Shown here: positions 9,917 through 18,541 of the stretch, piece by piece
How positions within the stretch are numbered: the first letter of the stretch is position 1
How the letters are laid out: every line of letters starts with the position of its first letter
Made by a program: the position numbers and the translations under genes
Notes under the pieces: generated by a model
What the model was told of the DNA's origin: nothing
What the model saw: only the letters and a program-made list of their open reading frames with translations
Database searches by the model: none
Assembly (NCBI GenBank): GCA_000320545.1
Contig: ADNK01002886.1
Location: 1 to 33,843 of the forward strand
Direction of reading: 5' to 3'
From: Bigelowiella natans CCMP2755
Taxonomy: Eukaryota > Cercozoa > Chlorarachniophyceae
DNA: 33,843 bases

Positions 9917-11068
9917 ATGTCACAGCAGCTAGAAGAACAGCAGGACTTTGGCTCGCAGGCCGTGCAAGGGCACGAGCAGAAACAGGAAAGGAAGGGCGAT
10001 ACGGACGCTAAGGAAGGAGGAGGAACACCTCCACAGGCACCGCCGGGACCAGCACCCGGGATTAAGAAAGCAGATGCAGCAGCAGAGGCACTGGAGAACT
10101 TCTACGAGGCGGACGACGAGGACGTGGCCGCCGAAAGCAAGAAGGTCGTAATGGCATTACGAGCCTTGCGACCCAGGGCGAGCAACTACGCCAAACTGAA
10201 AGTATCGATAGAATACAAGTATCAGACACATGATGTTTGGGCAGCTATCATGCAGGACATCATGGATTACGAAGCAGACTTACCTCCAGAGTGGGCAGCT
10301 TTGTTTAGGAACGACGGGGGTCTGGGCGCCTCGCGGGGGACGACCCAGAGCACCGTCAAGCAGCAGCAGCCGGTACAGCGGAACACCCAGTTCATGTCTG
10401 TTAAAACAGCACCGGTTATGATAACGAAATACAACGGGAAAAGAGGTGAGGCAAGGAGGTGGTGGAAGAACGCTAGGAGTATACTCTGCGACTTTACCCC
10501 TAACCCCACCGAAAACGACAAGCTCAAATGGCTAGCTATAATAAAGCAAGCCATGGACCTTTACGAGACAGGCAGGACCCGGATCAGGCAGCTAGAGAAA
10601 ATACACACTACAGTTAGTGGGCTACGAGACGTTGAGGCGATAATGAAGGCTTTTGTAAATGAACAGGATGCTAACTCCCTACCCCAGGCTATTAGAAAAT
10701 ACAGAGCAATGATGCAGCATGAGAGAGAACCTGTTAGAGACTTTGCCACGCGCTTCCAGGATATGATCGACGAACTACATGATTTTAATTACAACACAGG
10801 TGATGATCAGGCAAGGTTTGAAGAGTTCAAGTTAAAGATAAAGGAATCCACTTACGTTACGGAGAAAGGCTACACCACGATGGAGGCAGCAGTGCAGGCT
10901 ATATCCCTACGCGAGCAGGAGCAGGACCGCAAGTTTACCAGCCCTAAGGTACCTGGCATAGGAAACATTAACGCTATTAAGCCGCAGCGAGACTGGTACA
11001 AGGACAGGGAAGTGGCACTTCGTCGTATTCCCTTACGGCCTAAGCATATCAGGGGATGCGTTCAGTAG
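9917..11068 (+). CDS. Gag, truncated by internal rearrangement
   Basis: ATG at 9917, 39 bases past the LTR. Residues 1-60 are Gln/Gly/Pro-rich and low complexity. The retrotransposon Gag core follows, including the KLKWLAIIKQAMDLYE and RFQDMIDELHDF helices, where family members have the capsid-like fold. Native gag runs to about 11011 (residue 365). The frame then enters a misplaced RT segment out of frame, adds about 18 foreign residues and stops at 11068. The zinc knuckle that should follow is displaced to 11766. The shortened 383-residue product could assemble but would lack its nucleic-acid-binding end. That consequence is inferred. Confidence 0.88.
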   Translation: MSQQLEEQQDFGSQAVQGHEQKQERKGDTDAKEGGGTPPQAPPGPAPGIKKADAAAEALENFYEADDEDVAAESKKVVMALRALRPRASNYAKLKVSIEYKYQTHDVWAAIMQDIMDYEADLPPEWAALFRNDGGLGASRGTTQSTVKQQQPVQRNTQFMSVKTAPVMITKYNGKRGEARRWWKNARSILCDFTPNPTENDKLKWLAIIKQAMDLYETGRTRIRQLEKIHTTVSGLRDVEAIMKAFVNEQDANSLPQAIRKYRAMMQHEREPVRDFATRFQDMIDELHDFNYNTGDDQARFEEFKLKIKESTYVTEKGYTTMEAAVQAISLREQEQDRKFTSPKVPGIGNINAIKPQRDWYKDREVALRRIPLRPKHIRGCVQ

Positions 11069-11625
11069 TCAGAACTACAGGGCATACACACATGATGGGA
11101 TGGCGTCTGTGTTGTGGGTGTTTGTGTTTGTGTATGTGGATGATGACATAATATGTACCAACACAGTCGTCGCTCAGATCTTCCTCCTGGAAAATATATT
11201 TATTAGGTTTGCACACTTCGGTTTTACTATTAGACTGCAGAAGTGTACATTCCTAGCTACAAGAATCAAGTGGTGTGGATATTACCTGGAGCAAGGCCGC
11301 ATCACCCCAAACCCCGAGAAAGTAGCAGCACTACAGCAAGCCCCTAAACCTAAGAATGCAAAGGAGTTAAAGTCATTCTTGCAGACTGCAGCTTGGATAC
11401 TACGTAGGTTCTCCCCTACCTACGCTAGGACTGCAGCTGCTTTTACTACTGCTTACCGGAAGGAGAACTCTGTAGGCCTCAGCTTCGCTAAGGTGTGGGC
11501 CAAGGCTGGCCTTGATGCCCACTTCGATAACCTAATAAAGTTATGCAGCAACACCCTATTGAATGCTAAGCTAGACACTACTAGACCAGCTACCCTATGG
11601 ACAGACTGGTCTAAGCTAGGTATGG
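11011..11625 (+). repeat. Misplaced copy of the RT/RNase H segment inserted in gag
   Basis: Duplicate of 13201-13812, differing only by three extra C bases here (at about 11315, 11419 and 11475). It carries the YVDDD catalytic motif at 11133-11147 and runs to LWTDWSKLG of RNase H. The left join shares GGAAG between gag and RT; the right join shares ATGG between RNase H and gag. These short overlaps suggest template switching during reverse transcription. It is open in its own frame and continuous with the downstream pol frame. Confidence 0.9.
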
Positions 11626-11753
11626 AGGCAGCAGTGCAGGCTATATCCCTACGCGAGCAGGAGCAGGACCGCAAGTTTACCAGCCCTAAGGTACCTGGCA
11701 TAGGAAACATTAACGCTATTAAGCCGCAGCGAGACTGGTACAAGGACAGGGAA
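11622..11753 (+). repeat. Second copy of the gag C-terminal segment
   Basis: 132 bp identical to 10880-11011. It returns the reading frame to gag and leads directly into the zinc knuckle, so pol downstream is continuous from here. Confidence 0.92.
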
Positions 11754-13514
11754 GGTAACCGACGTTGCGGATACTGCTCACGTAAAGGGAAACACACCGC
11801 TAAAGACTGCAGAGACAGGAAAGAAGGACGACCCAGGATGACGATCAGGCAGCTCAACGAACACTACGAGAAGTTAAAGAGAAAGAAAGGCAGAGGACAA
11901 GGATATAACAACAGCAAATGGCAAGGCAGCAACAACGGGAAGAACAATAAATATAAGAACAAAAAGCAGAACAGTATCAATGCTATACAGCAGCAGATAA
12001 ACGGAATATTAGATCACCTTAAGCAGGCGCCGACGAAGACAGCAGTACCAGCAACGCAGGACCAAGACAAGCCCATGACCCTAGACGACATAAAGAACTT
12101 AGGAGTATGCAACATTAATGACGAAGACGCTAACAGGACTATCAAAGTTGCTATGACCAAGGTTAAAGTTAAAGACAGCTACGGAGACTACAAGAAACTA
12201 CCTGCCCTTTGGGATAGTGGCAGCATGCCGAAGTCCTTCATAAGCCTAAGCACAGTAAGAAGGTTAGGACTATTGGATCAAGTGACTAAGAAAGAACGTA
12301 AATATGCTCAAGCAGACGGAAGCTCTTCCATGAAGACCGTCGGTGAGCTAATGCTAAAGCTACAGATACCTGGCAGCGACGCGGAGACCCAAATCAAGAC
12401 CCGAGTAGCCATGACTTTATCCATGGAACTACTCCTCGGACAGGATGCCCTAGAAAAATTAGGGGGGATCATATCATTCTACAATCACAAGATATACTTT
12501 GCTAAGTTGCCAAAGAAGTCAGGCAGGACCATCAGCCAGAACATGATACGGCTTGACGAGTGGACCTCTGAGTCAAGCGTTAATGCGTTAGAGTTTATGG
12601 ACCTAGCGGACAACAAGCTACCTACACCTACCGAGCTACGGAAGAAGAACCCCGGCAAGACCATCCGACAGATAACGGAGCTACTGGACAAGACCCCCCC
12701 AGCTGATGATTGGGATATCGACAAAGGCAAAAAGTACATTAATAAAATATTAAACGAGAAGTACTCTGACATCACCAAGCCGACGACGAAGCCCTCCAGC
12801 AAGCTTACCCCAGTAAAGATCGAGCTAAAGAAGGGATACGAAGAGTGCATCATCAATGACCCAGAACATAGGCGACCGGAAGCGGACTGGGAAAAGATAG
12901 AGTGGCAGATCAATGAATGGGCAAAGGAAGGGAAGATAGAGCCAAGCAACTCACCATGGAACGTGAGACATGTGCTAGCTAAGAAACCTACTTACCCTTT
13001 CTTCCGCCTGGCGCACAACTTCATCCGCCACAACCGAGTAATAAAGAGGATCCAGACACCTACACCAAGGATAGATGACGTTATTGAACACGTCATAGGA
13101 TACAAATACTACTCTTCCCTAGATAAAAATGAATCATACATGCAGACACCCATCCACAAAACCTCCCGCCCCATTACCGCGTTCTCCAGCAGGCACAGGA
13201 AGTGGCACTTCGTCGTATTCCCTTACGGCCTAAGCATATCAGGGGATGCGTTCAGTAGTCAGAACTACAGGGCATACACACATGATGGGATGGCGTCTGT
13301 GTTGTGGGTGTTTGTGTTTGTGTATGTGGATGATGACATAATATGTACCAACACAGTCGTCGCTCAGATCTTCCTCCTGGAAAATATATTTATTAGGTTT
13401 GCACACTTCGGTTTTACTATTAGACTGCAGAAGTGTACATTCCTAGCTACAAGAATCAAGTGGTGTGGATATTACCTGGAGCAAGGCCGCATCACCCCAA
13501 ACCCGAGAAAGTAG
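11622..13514 (+). CDS. Gag zinc knuckle, aspartic protease and reverse transcriptase (pol part 1)
   Basis: The frame is open from upstream (at least 11100) to a stop at 13514. In order: gag tail, CCHC knuckle CGYCSRKGKHTAKDC at 11766-11810, basic Gln/Asn/Lys-rich linker, retropepsin-like protease with DSG at 12213-12221 (LPALWDSGSMPKSFISLS) and later MELLLGQDAL, then RT with SSLDKNESYMQTPI (motif A), FPYGLSISGDAFSS and YVDDDII at 13323-13337. Protease and RT cleave the polyprotein and copy the RNA. The frame fails at 13502-13504, where CCCC in the duplicate copy is CCC here. No ATG of its own is evident; the parent was evidently a gag-pol fusion. Confidence 0.9.
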   Translation: MEAAVQAISLREQEQDRKFTSPKVPGIGNINAIKPQRDWYKDREGNRRCGYCSRKGKHTAKDCRDRKEGRPRMTIRQLNEHYEKLKRKKGRGQGYNNSKWQGSNNGKNNKYKNKKQNSINAIQQQINGILDHLKQAPTKTAVPATQDQDKPMTLDDIKNLGVCNINDEDANRTIKVAMTKVKVKDSYGDYKKLPALWDSGSMPKSFISLSTVRRLGLLDQVTKKERKYAQADGSSSMKTVGELMLKLQIPGSDAETQIKTRVAMTLSMELLLGQDALEKLGGIISFYNHKIYFAKLPKKSGRTISQNMIRLDEWTSESSVNALEFMDLADNKLPTPTELRKKNPGKTIRQITELLDKTPPADDWDIDKGKKYINKILNEKYSDITKPTTKPSSKLTPVKIELKKGYEECIINDPEHRRPEADWEKIEWQINEWAKEGKIEPSNSPWNVRHVLAKKPTYPFFRLAHNFIRHNRVIKRIQTPTPRIDDVIEHVIGYKYYSSLDKNESYMQTPIHKTSRPITAFSSRHRKWHFVVFPYGLSISGDAFSSQNYRAYTHDGMASVLWVFVFVYVDDDIICTNTVVAQIFLLENIFIRFAHFGFTIRLQKCTFLATRIKWCGYYLEQGRITPNPRK

Positions 13515-13679
13515 CAGCACTACAGCAAGCCCCTAAACCTAAGAATGCAAAGGAGTTAAAGTCATTCTTGCAGACTGCAGCTTGGATACTACGTAGGTTC
13601 TCCCCTACTACGCTAGGACTGCAGCTGCTTTTACTACTGCTTACCGGAAGGAGAACTCTGTAGGCTCAGCTTCGCTAAG
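13502..13679 (+). pseudogene. Frameshifted RT-to-RNase H connection
   Basis: Compared with 11312-11480, single C bases are missing at about 13504, 13608 and 13665. Each shifts the frame, and together they restore the original one. The segment normally encodes the RT connection region (KVAALQQAPKPKNAKELKSF). Confidence 0.85.
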
Positions 13680-15629
13680 GTGTGGGCCAAGGCTGGCCTT
13701 GATGCCCACTTCGATAACCTAATAAAGTTATGCAGCAACACCCTATTGAATGCTAAGCTAGACACTACTAGACCAGCTACCCTATGGACAGACTGGTCTA
13801 AGCTAGGTATGGCTGCTGTACTTACCCAAGACCAGCAGATCATACGGGTGTGGGGCAGGGCCTGCACAGCAGCTGAGGCCAAGTACAGCCCTACAAAAGG
13901 AGAGTATAAAGCCATGACTGAGGCGCAGAGGAAACTAAGATACTACCTGCTGTCGGTGCCCAGCTTCACCTTAATGACTGACCACAAGCCCCTCCTAGGC
14001 ATCGACCGCAAGCTCGAAGCGCCTAACGATGAGTATGCAGCTATGAGGGCGGACACGGAAGAGTTTAGGGACAAGAGGACAGTGGTCTACGCACCAGGAG
14101 ACAAGCAGCTTGCTGACTATTTCAGCAGGCTGTTCGAAAAGAAAGTCCCTACCCAGGTCACCCCTATGGTTAACGCGATTACCTTCGAGGACGGCGACTT
14201 CCTGCCTGAGCCAGAGGAGCTCCAGCACCTTCAAGAACACCTGGATAAATACAAACACAAGCATGAGGTACTTAGTGATAGGATATATGTATACACTAAT
14301 AATGTTAGGCGTACCTACGTGCCACGGCGGACCAGGGGAGCCCTTCTCTTTACCGCCCATGGACCTGCACACGTAGGAGAAAACCATATCACTGCTCTAC
14401 TCTACCATTACTACTGGCCCTACAAGCTAAAAGAGATAAGGACATACCTGCGTGGCTGCAGGTGCTCCAGCTTGAAGGCGGCAGGCGTCGCCACCAAGGA
14501 GTCCAGCAAGAGCCGTGCATCTAAGAAAATCAAAGCAAGGAACTTCTTAGATATCGTGCAAATTGATGTTTATAAGTACGATGGCTATCACTACCTTACC
14601 TTCGTTGATGTGGCCACTGGAAAGTGCTGGGTTAAAAAGATTATCAAGGTCAACGTTGCTAAGAAGAACAAAGGCTTATATAAGCAGAGGCTTACTAACT
14701 GCTACCGTACCTGGGAGTCTGAGCTCCAGGCTATCCCTGATGAAGTTAGCATAAACAAGATACCAAAGAAGTTACATGTGGATAATGAGACCTCTCTTCT
14801 ACAGCTACCACACCCTAATATTGATGCCTCACCTGTATACTATGCCCAGTCCAACTCCAAGGTAGAGCGACTCCACCGCACCTTGGCCAACCTAAGCAGG
14901 ATAAATAGCACCACACCAGACAAGATACAAGGGTTAGTAAACGACACCTTCACGTCTGGGGGAGGTATCAAGGATAAGGAGAGGGAAGAAGGCGACGACA
15001 ACGACGACGATACCGAGAGCGAAGACGAGAAGGTCCCGTACGATGGCCGAGTTCTAAAGGAAGGACAGTATGTTAGGGCCAAGGTAAATCTGAGATCGAG
15101 AAATAAACAAGACCCCTTCTGGGGTGGCGTTGCAAAGGTTACCGAGAGGAAGGGGAGGAAGCAGTACTACATCTATGATGGGAACAGGGTCACCTTGCGC
15201 CACATCAGTCACCTAAAGAATTATGATATCGGTGAGAAGCTCCTAGAGGATGTTAAAGTAAACCCTACTGTGTGGGAGCGAGCAATGCCTTGTTTAGGAC
15301 CCCGACCTAAGTTCGATGTGGAATATGGAAACAATAAGGTCAGGGTGAACGACGATTGGCGCATGAAGATTGTCTATCTAGGCTACCCTGGATTACGAAA
15401 TATGGAGAGGGTAGCTATGAAAATAAAGGACGGAAAATATCAGCTACTCTACCTAGCTGTTCCCGACTTACCCTTTGAGCACTGGTATAAGGTCCTGGGG
15501 GACCTTGATGCAGAGGGCTGGTATGGACACGAACCTAAGGACGAAGGTGAGTTCTGGGTAAGCGACAAAGGAGATAAGGTTAGAGAGGAATCTATTACCT
15601 GGTGGTTGGTGAAGTTCCGAAAGCGATGA
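13680..15629 (+). CDS. RNase H and integrase (pol part 2) with an extra C-terminal domain
   Basis: RNase H: LWTDWS, GEYKAM, LMTDHKPLLG and LADYFSRLF supply the expected acidic residues. Integrase: zinc-binding HGPAHVG ... GCRCSS, where the second cysteine pair is C-x-C instead of the usual C-x2-C. Core acids are D at 14565, D at 14781 and E at 14865, so the D-E spacing is 27 residues and not 35. An acidic linker (DDNDDDTESEDE, about 14995-15030) and a GPY/F-like module (FWGGVAKV ... LRHISHLKNY) follow. About 125 further residues (15255-15629) match nothing I know and are not an obvious chromodomain. TGA at 15627-15629. The integrase may be divergent or impaired. Confidence 0.9.
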   Translation: MWAKAGLDAHFDNLIKLCSNTLLNAKLDTTRPATLWTDWSKLGMAAVLTQDQQIIRVWGRACTAAEAKYSPTKGEYKAMTEAQRKLRYYLLSVPSFTLMTDHKPLLGIDRKLEAPNDEYAAMRADTEEFRDKRTVVYAPGDKQLADYFSRLFEKKVPTQVTPMVNAITFEDGDFLPEPEELQHLQEHLDKYKHKHEVLSDRIYVYTNNVRRTYVPRRTRGALLFTAHGPAHVGENHITALLYHYYWPYKLKEIRTYLRGCRCSSLKAAGVATKESSKSRASKKIKARNFLDIVQIDVYKYDGYHYLTFVDVATGKCWVKKIIKVNVAKKNKGLYKQRLTNCYRTWESELQAIPDEVSINKIPKKLHVDNETSLLQLPHPNIDASPVYYAQSNSKVERLHRTLANLSRINSTTPDKIQGLVNDTFTSGGGIKDKEREEGDDNDDDTESEDEKVPYDGRVLKEGQYVRAKVNLRSRNKQDPFWGGVAKVTERKGRKQYYIYDGNRVTLRHISHLKNYDIGEKLLEDVKVNPTVWERAMPCLGPRPKFDVEYGNNKVRVNDDWRMKIVYLGYPGLRNMERVAMKIKDGKYQLLYLAVPDLPFEHWYKVLGDLDAEGWYGHEPKDEGEFWVSDKGDKVREESITWWLVKFRKR

Positions 15630-15672
15630 AGGTCTAAGGGAATAAGGAAGGAAGGAAGGAGCAACGTGACTT

Positions 15673-15680
15673 GGGGGAGG
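15673..15680 (+). other. Polypurine tract
   Basis: GGGGGAGG lies immediately before the 3' LTR, where plus-strand DNA synthesis is primed in LTR elements. An earlier purine-rich run lies at about 15637-15662. Confidence 0.8.
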
Positions 15681-16006
15681 TGTAGCGCGTACCACTACGC
15701 GGGCACAAGTCACGTGCGACAACAAAGGGGTTGTCGCGGATATAGAATATAGATAACGTAGATATTAATACAGCATAGGCACGTGGGTTCCGGCGGGACT
15801 CATGGCAGCACACCGGAAGTGTGCTGCCCCACGTGCGGCGGCATTCGCGAAAGCTTCGCGAATGATTACGCAGTGCACGATTTAATAAAAATATAATCTT
15901 TAATAAAAATAAACACAACTCTTCAAAAGGAAGCAAACGTGCCTTTCCCCCCCCCTGCCTACTTGTGCACGTAGCGCCTCGGCCTGTGAACACCTTACGC
16001 GCAACA
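15681..16006 (+). repeat. 3' LTR
   Basis: 326 bp, TGTAG to CAACA, with the same hairpins and AT-rich signals as the 5' copy. Confidence 0.95.
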
Positions 16007-16300
16007 GCTCGTGCAAATTGCGTGAACGACAGTCGCATCCTGATCGATGGTGACAAGCATCGGAGAACAAATTTCAGATTTGCGAAAAACTGAAGCATCA
16101 CGATGAAAACAGAAAAATGTTTTGCCTTCGTGCAGTCGTCTTGCTTTTGTGATGCATGTCTGGACCGGACCTGACACTTCTTCGATCACGAGATCTGGTT
16201 TGCAGTTTTCCGAGATTGGATTGCACGAATGAATCAATTCATGATCAACAAGCTGCAGCAAACATGCAACGTTCTTGTGAACTAGTGAAGTTTGCGGCAC
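16007..16300 (-). pseudogene. Upstream half of the exon split by the retrotransposon
   Basis: A minus-strand frame open for about 98 codons reaches the element on a codon boundary at 16007. It resumes in the same frame at 9547 after the element and one GCTC copy are skipped. Sample residues are DLVIEEVSGPVQTCITKARR and SPMLVTIDQDATVVHAIC. No start codon is convincing (16300 is GTG, so further exons probably lie upstream, before about 16300). The family is unknown. The empty-site frame continuity and downstream phase matches are the support; a chance open frame remains possible. Confidence 0.4.
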
Positions 16301-16375
16301 TCTGGTGCTAGCTGCAAGAGCTAGCTAGCTAGTGCATGTGTGCCTGTCTAGCGTCGTCCACAGTCATGAGAGCTG

Positions 16376-16715
16376 CAGCAAGAAAGCAACGAAGGTGGTG
16401 GTGGTGGTGGTGGTGGTGGTGGTGATGGTCTGCGATGCGGTTGCAAACGCATCATTGTCGCACTTTGTTTGTCACCTGTTTTCCAATGCGTTTCAGATCC
16501 ATGTGGCACGTGAGGTTCCATGCTAGCATGGGCAAAAGTCACGGGCAAAAGTCGTCTGCGACAACATGAAAGCTGTAGCAAGATTGAAAGAAAGCAACGA
16601 AGGTGGTGATGGTGATGGTGATGTCGTCTTGTCATGCAGTTACAAAACAAATCATTGTCGTACTTCACTCATCGCCTAATTTCCAACACGTTTTAGATCT
16701 ATGTGGATTGTCATG
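16376..16715. repeat. Diverged tandem duplication of about 150 bp
   Basis: Unit 1 at about 16376-16518 and unit 2 at about 16569-16714 share AAAGCAACGAAGGTGGT, ATCATTGTCG, TTTCCAA and AGATC-ATGTGG in the same order. A (GGT)n run at 16396-16425 in unit 1 corresponds to GGTGAT repeats in unit 2. Differences are largely C/T and G/A exchanges. No coding role is seen. Confidence 0.6.
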
Positions 16716-17221
16716 TCGTAGGTAGCGCAACAGCACAGTGCAATTTGAACACTCTTGTTTCATGTGTGCGCTGCTATCATGCATGCCATCGGTCGCGTAT
16801 GTGCTGTGAACGCATAGCCGTGAAACATTTGCAAACACTTTTTCTTGTTCGAATGTCATTTGAACAAACCAAGCACTAGTTTCGCGACGTGTAGGCATTG
16901 TTTGTTCAAATCAAACACTTGTTCAGAAAAAACAAAAATGTTTCTAAGCAAAAAAAAAAAACATTTGTGCCCAGCTCCAGCACAAAATAGACAGAAAATT
17001 TTGAAACTCCAGTGAGATTCTTTTCAAATCTCCATTCTCTTCTGGTCCGTGGTGAAAAACAAGCTACAAAGCAGCATTTGCAAGTGAAGCATCTGAAACA
17101 GCAGGTATGGTTTGCTTTCTGTCTCCTCCGTTCTTGTGAAAGTAGAAGACACAGCCTGCCGCATTGTAATGTCATCCTCTAGTCCTGTTCTAGGGCACAA
17201 AGAGGGATGCCGGAGTTGTCC
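16716..17221. other. No recognisable gene
   Basis: The stretch lies between the tandem duplication and the last exon of the receptor gene. It holds A-rich and T-rich runs (poly-A at 16958-16969) and short cysteine-rich frames without family resemblance. It probably contains the 3' UTR of the receptor and perhaps the missing 5' part of the interrupted minus-strand gene; I could not define either. Confidence 0.4.
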
Positions 17222-17773
17222 TCAGATTGCCTTAATATTCTTTCCAGACACAATATTCAAGGAAGCCACCGAAGCCATCGGCACCGATTCATGCTTCTCA
17301 TTTTTCTGCACGTTGAAACAATTCCTGAAATAATACCCTGCAGCAGCACCACAATGCGATGAATAATCGAATACACTCAGGAATTAGCAATGCATTCGCA
17401 AGCCATTCTATTTCCCTCTCATTCACACCAGAGATTGTGGACAGAATTGGTGAAAAATGGCGAACAAATGCATGCGCTTCATACATGATTCAGAGTGAAA
17501 GAAAGAAACCTGCAATGAAGCAGATGATGGCAAAAATCGCAACCACAATTCCAATAACCAAGCCCACGTTGATCTGTGGATTTGCACATGTGTTAGTGTG
17601 TTTCGAGCACAGATGCTGAAATAGATAGATGGACGCATGCATGGAGAGGTAGTCAAGAGAGGAGAAGCATGGAGAACAAAATTATGGGTATGACGCTGAT
17701 GACAAGTGATTCGAGAAAACTAAACTATACATGATGGGCACACAACACACACACACACACACGCACACACACA

Positions 17774-17820
<47 letters not shown>

Positions 17821-18504
17821 AAGAGAGAGATTGAGACGTGAGGGGAGATTCAGATAGGAGATTCAGATACAACCGAGTCATCACTGTCGTTGCTTCTGTC
17901 AACTACAGCGCTGTATTGGCTTGCAAGCGGGAAACTAATTTTTGTTACGCGTTTCATCACATTCATGTGTCCGGACTCATCCACACGCATACTACCGAGT
18001 GGTGTTGAATCCAAAGTTTGGAACCATTTCTTCCGTTACATTGAATCTGCGCAAAAGTCCACATTTAAAATGTTATTTTGTTTGTGTGTATGCAAATGAT
18101 GTGGGCGCACTCCCATGTGTGAGTGCAGAAGTACGTGCTAGTACGTGTTTTCTTGATTTCACAGTGCATTTACAGTGCTGTCCAAGTGTCTGCACGAGTC
18201 TCGGAACCGAACCACACGCCTACACAATTACACATGAAACCGAAACAAACACACGCAGATTCAGATGCACCTTCTCTCTCACACACAATGCACTATGCAA
18301 CCCCCTCTTGGACGCGCGCGCGCACACATAATATACACACATACACACACACACACACACACACATGGGTAGGTTAGTGCCCTTCAAGCTAATTGTGAGT
18401 ACAGACCTCCATTCACAACTATGCTTCCCGGAATGATACTTTTGATCCAAGTCTATTGATGTGAATTTTGAAACGATCAAATTTCTTAATTTAAACACAT
18501 GTTA

Positions 18505-18541
<37 letters not shown>

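Larger units (their letters stand above)
9552..16006 (+). mobile_element. Ty3/gypsy-type LTR retrotransposon, internally rearranged
   Basis: Two 326-bp LTRs that read as identical, TG...CA ends, a 4-bp GCTC duplication and domain order gag-zinc knuckle-protease-RT-RNase H-integrase place it with Ty3/gypsy (Metaviridae). Gag and pol would form a single frame in the unrearranged parent, about 1650 codons by my count. This copy has a 742-bp insertion made of its own sequence and three one-base losses, so it cannot make an intact polyprotein. Identical LTRs argue for a recent insertion. It sits on the plus strand inside a minus-strand gene. Confidence 0.93.

Noticed and set aside
9552-16006. Copia-type assignment or an endogenous virus with an envelope gene
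   Set aside because: Integrase follows RNase H (Ty3/gypsy order) and no third gene with a TM or signal peptide lies between pol and the 3' LTR.
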